From Clostridium sp. UBA5530 (GTDB lineage: Bacteria; Bacillota; Clostridia; Clostridiales; Clostridiaceae): a stretch of DNA of 15,482 nt. The position numbers were made by a program, and so were the translations under genes. The DNA is taken from assembly GCA_002423705.1 (NCBI GenBank), contig DINW01000062.1:44580-60061 (forward strand), in the 5' to 3' direction. Each line of letters opens with the position of its first letter. Positions within the stretch are counted from its first letter, which is position 1. Below are positions 14,904-15,482 of the stretch, piece after piece. Under the pieces are notes generated by a model, which was not told where the DNA came from, did no database searches, and worked only from the letters and a program-made list of their open reading frames with translations.

Positions 14904-15482
14904 GTGAAAGACTTGAAAAAATGGTATGTGAAAAACTCACCAATAAATTATAATGATATAGCAACTAAATTTAACATAAGTCCTCTTATGGCTAAACTTT
15001 TAGCAAATAGAGACATAGGAGAAGATAACCTTATTATAAGCTTTTTAAATCCAACCTTGAAAAATCTTCATGAACCTAAGGATATGAAGGATATGAACAA
15101 AGCTATAAACATAATAAAAGAAAAAATTAATGAAGGCAAGAAAATAAGAATCATAGGTGACTATGATGTGGATGGAGTTATAAGCACTTATATTTTATAT
15201 GTAGCTTTAAAAAAATGTGGGGCTTTAGTGGACTATGAAATTCCAGACAGAATAAAGGATGGCTATGGTATCAATTTAGATATAGTGATAAAGTCAAAGG
15301 AAGATAAAGTGGATACCATAATAACCTGTGATAATGGCATAGCTGCTATTGATACCATAGAACAGGCTAAGGCAATGGGCATTACAGTTATAGTGACGGA
15401 TCATCATGATATACCCTTTGAACAAGATGAAGATGGAAATAGGAAATTTGAGAGTCTAAGGCCGATGCAATAATCAATCCTA
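14904..15482 (+). pseudogene. recJ: Single-stranded-DNA exonuclease RecJ, 5' part, frameshifted near the window edge
   Basis: Residues 1-182 are a normal RecJ N-terminal DHH domain: GDYDVDG (85-91), CDNG (142-145) and TDHH (165-168), which bind the catalytic manganese ions. RecJ degrades single-stranded DNA 5' to 3' in recombination and mismatch repair and is normally 550-800 residues. The frame ends early at TAA 15471-15473 after an unRecJ-like tail (LRPMQ). In the +2 frame, from 15455 to the edge, the sequence reads SKADAIINP, the usual RecJ continuation. The shift is at GAGAG (15450-15454): two extra bases or one missing. The rest of the gene is outside the window. It is either a true disruption or a sequencing/assembly error. 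Start: GTG 14904 sits only one base after AGGA; TTG 14913 has better spacing and gives the family-like MKKWYVKN, so it may be the real start. Confidence 0.8.

Noticed and set aside
1..15482. Phage, insertion sequence, CRISPR array, defence system or tRNA/rRNA genes
   Set aside because: No transposase, integrase or Cas-like protein, no regularly spaced repeats and no tRNA cloverleaf were seen on either strand.

Overview
The window is low-GC, Gram-positive DNA with AGGAGG-type ribosome binding sites, compact operons and U-tailed hairpin terminators. The protein families (clostridial-style RecJ, GlpP, MnmH, and a second GyrB/GyrA-type topoisomerase pair) point to Clostridium sensu stricto or a close relative. 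Nothing here is phage, plasmid or CRISPR; it reads as ordinary chromosome with a few sequence-level surprises.

Layout. (1) 1-657: the C-terminal half of a GH4 6-phospho-glycosidase, entering from the left edge. It converges, across a bidirectional terminator (662-708), on (2) 728-4478, minus strand: two overlapping genes for a heterodimeric ABC exporter of the YheI/YheH (BmrCD, LmrCD, TM287/288) type. (3) 4479-4784: a 306-base divergent promoter region with palindromes. (4) 4785-6170: a membrane-bound processive-type GT2 glycosyltransferase with its own terminator. (5) 6430-7479: tRNA 2-selenouridine synthase MnmH, behind two candidate promoters and a long palindrome. (6) 7593-13041: a type II topoisomerase pair (ParE-like, ParC-like) followed two bases later by GlpP, the glycerol antiterminator protein. 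(7) 13203-13634, minus strand: a small GtrA-like membrane protein. (8) 13694-15482: an M16 zinc peptidase followed closely by recJ, whose reading frame breaks near the right edge.

The genes serve mostly separate jobs: sugar phosphate hydrolysis, export, surface glycan synthesis, tRNA modification, chromosome decatenation and supercoiling, glycerol gene control, proteolysis and DNA repair. The tightest functional unit is parE-parC, with glpP apparently co-transcribed.

Most worth a second look: an 83-94 base intergenic element present in two inverted copies (7472-7554 and 13059-13152), one of which supplies the mnmH stop codon; a frameshift in recJ at 15450-15454; exact loss of the Q-loop glutamine codon in one ABC subunit; and a ParC-like protein with alanine at the quinolone-determining serine position and an oversized C-terminal domain without a GyrA box in its first blade. 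I found no convincing new multi-gene system; the two-copy element is the best candidate for something undescribed.
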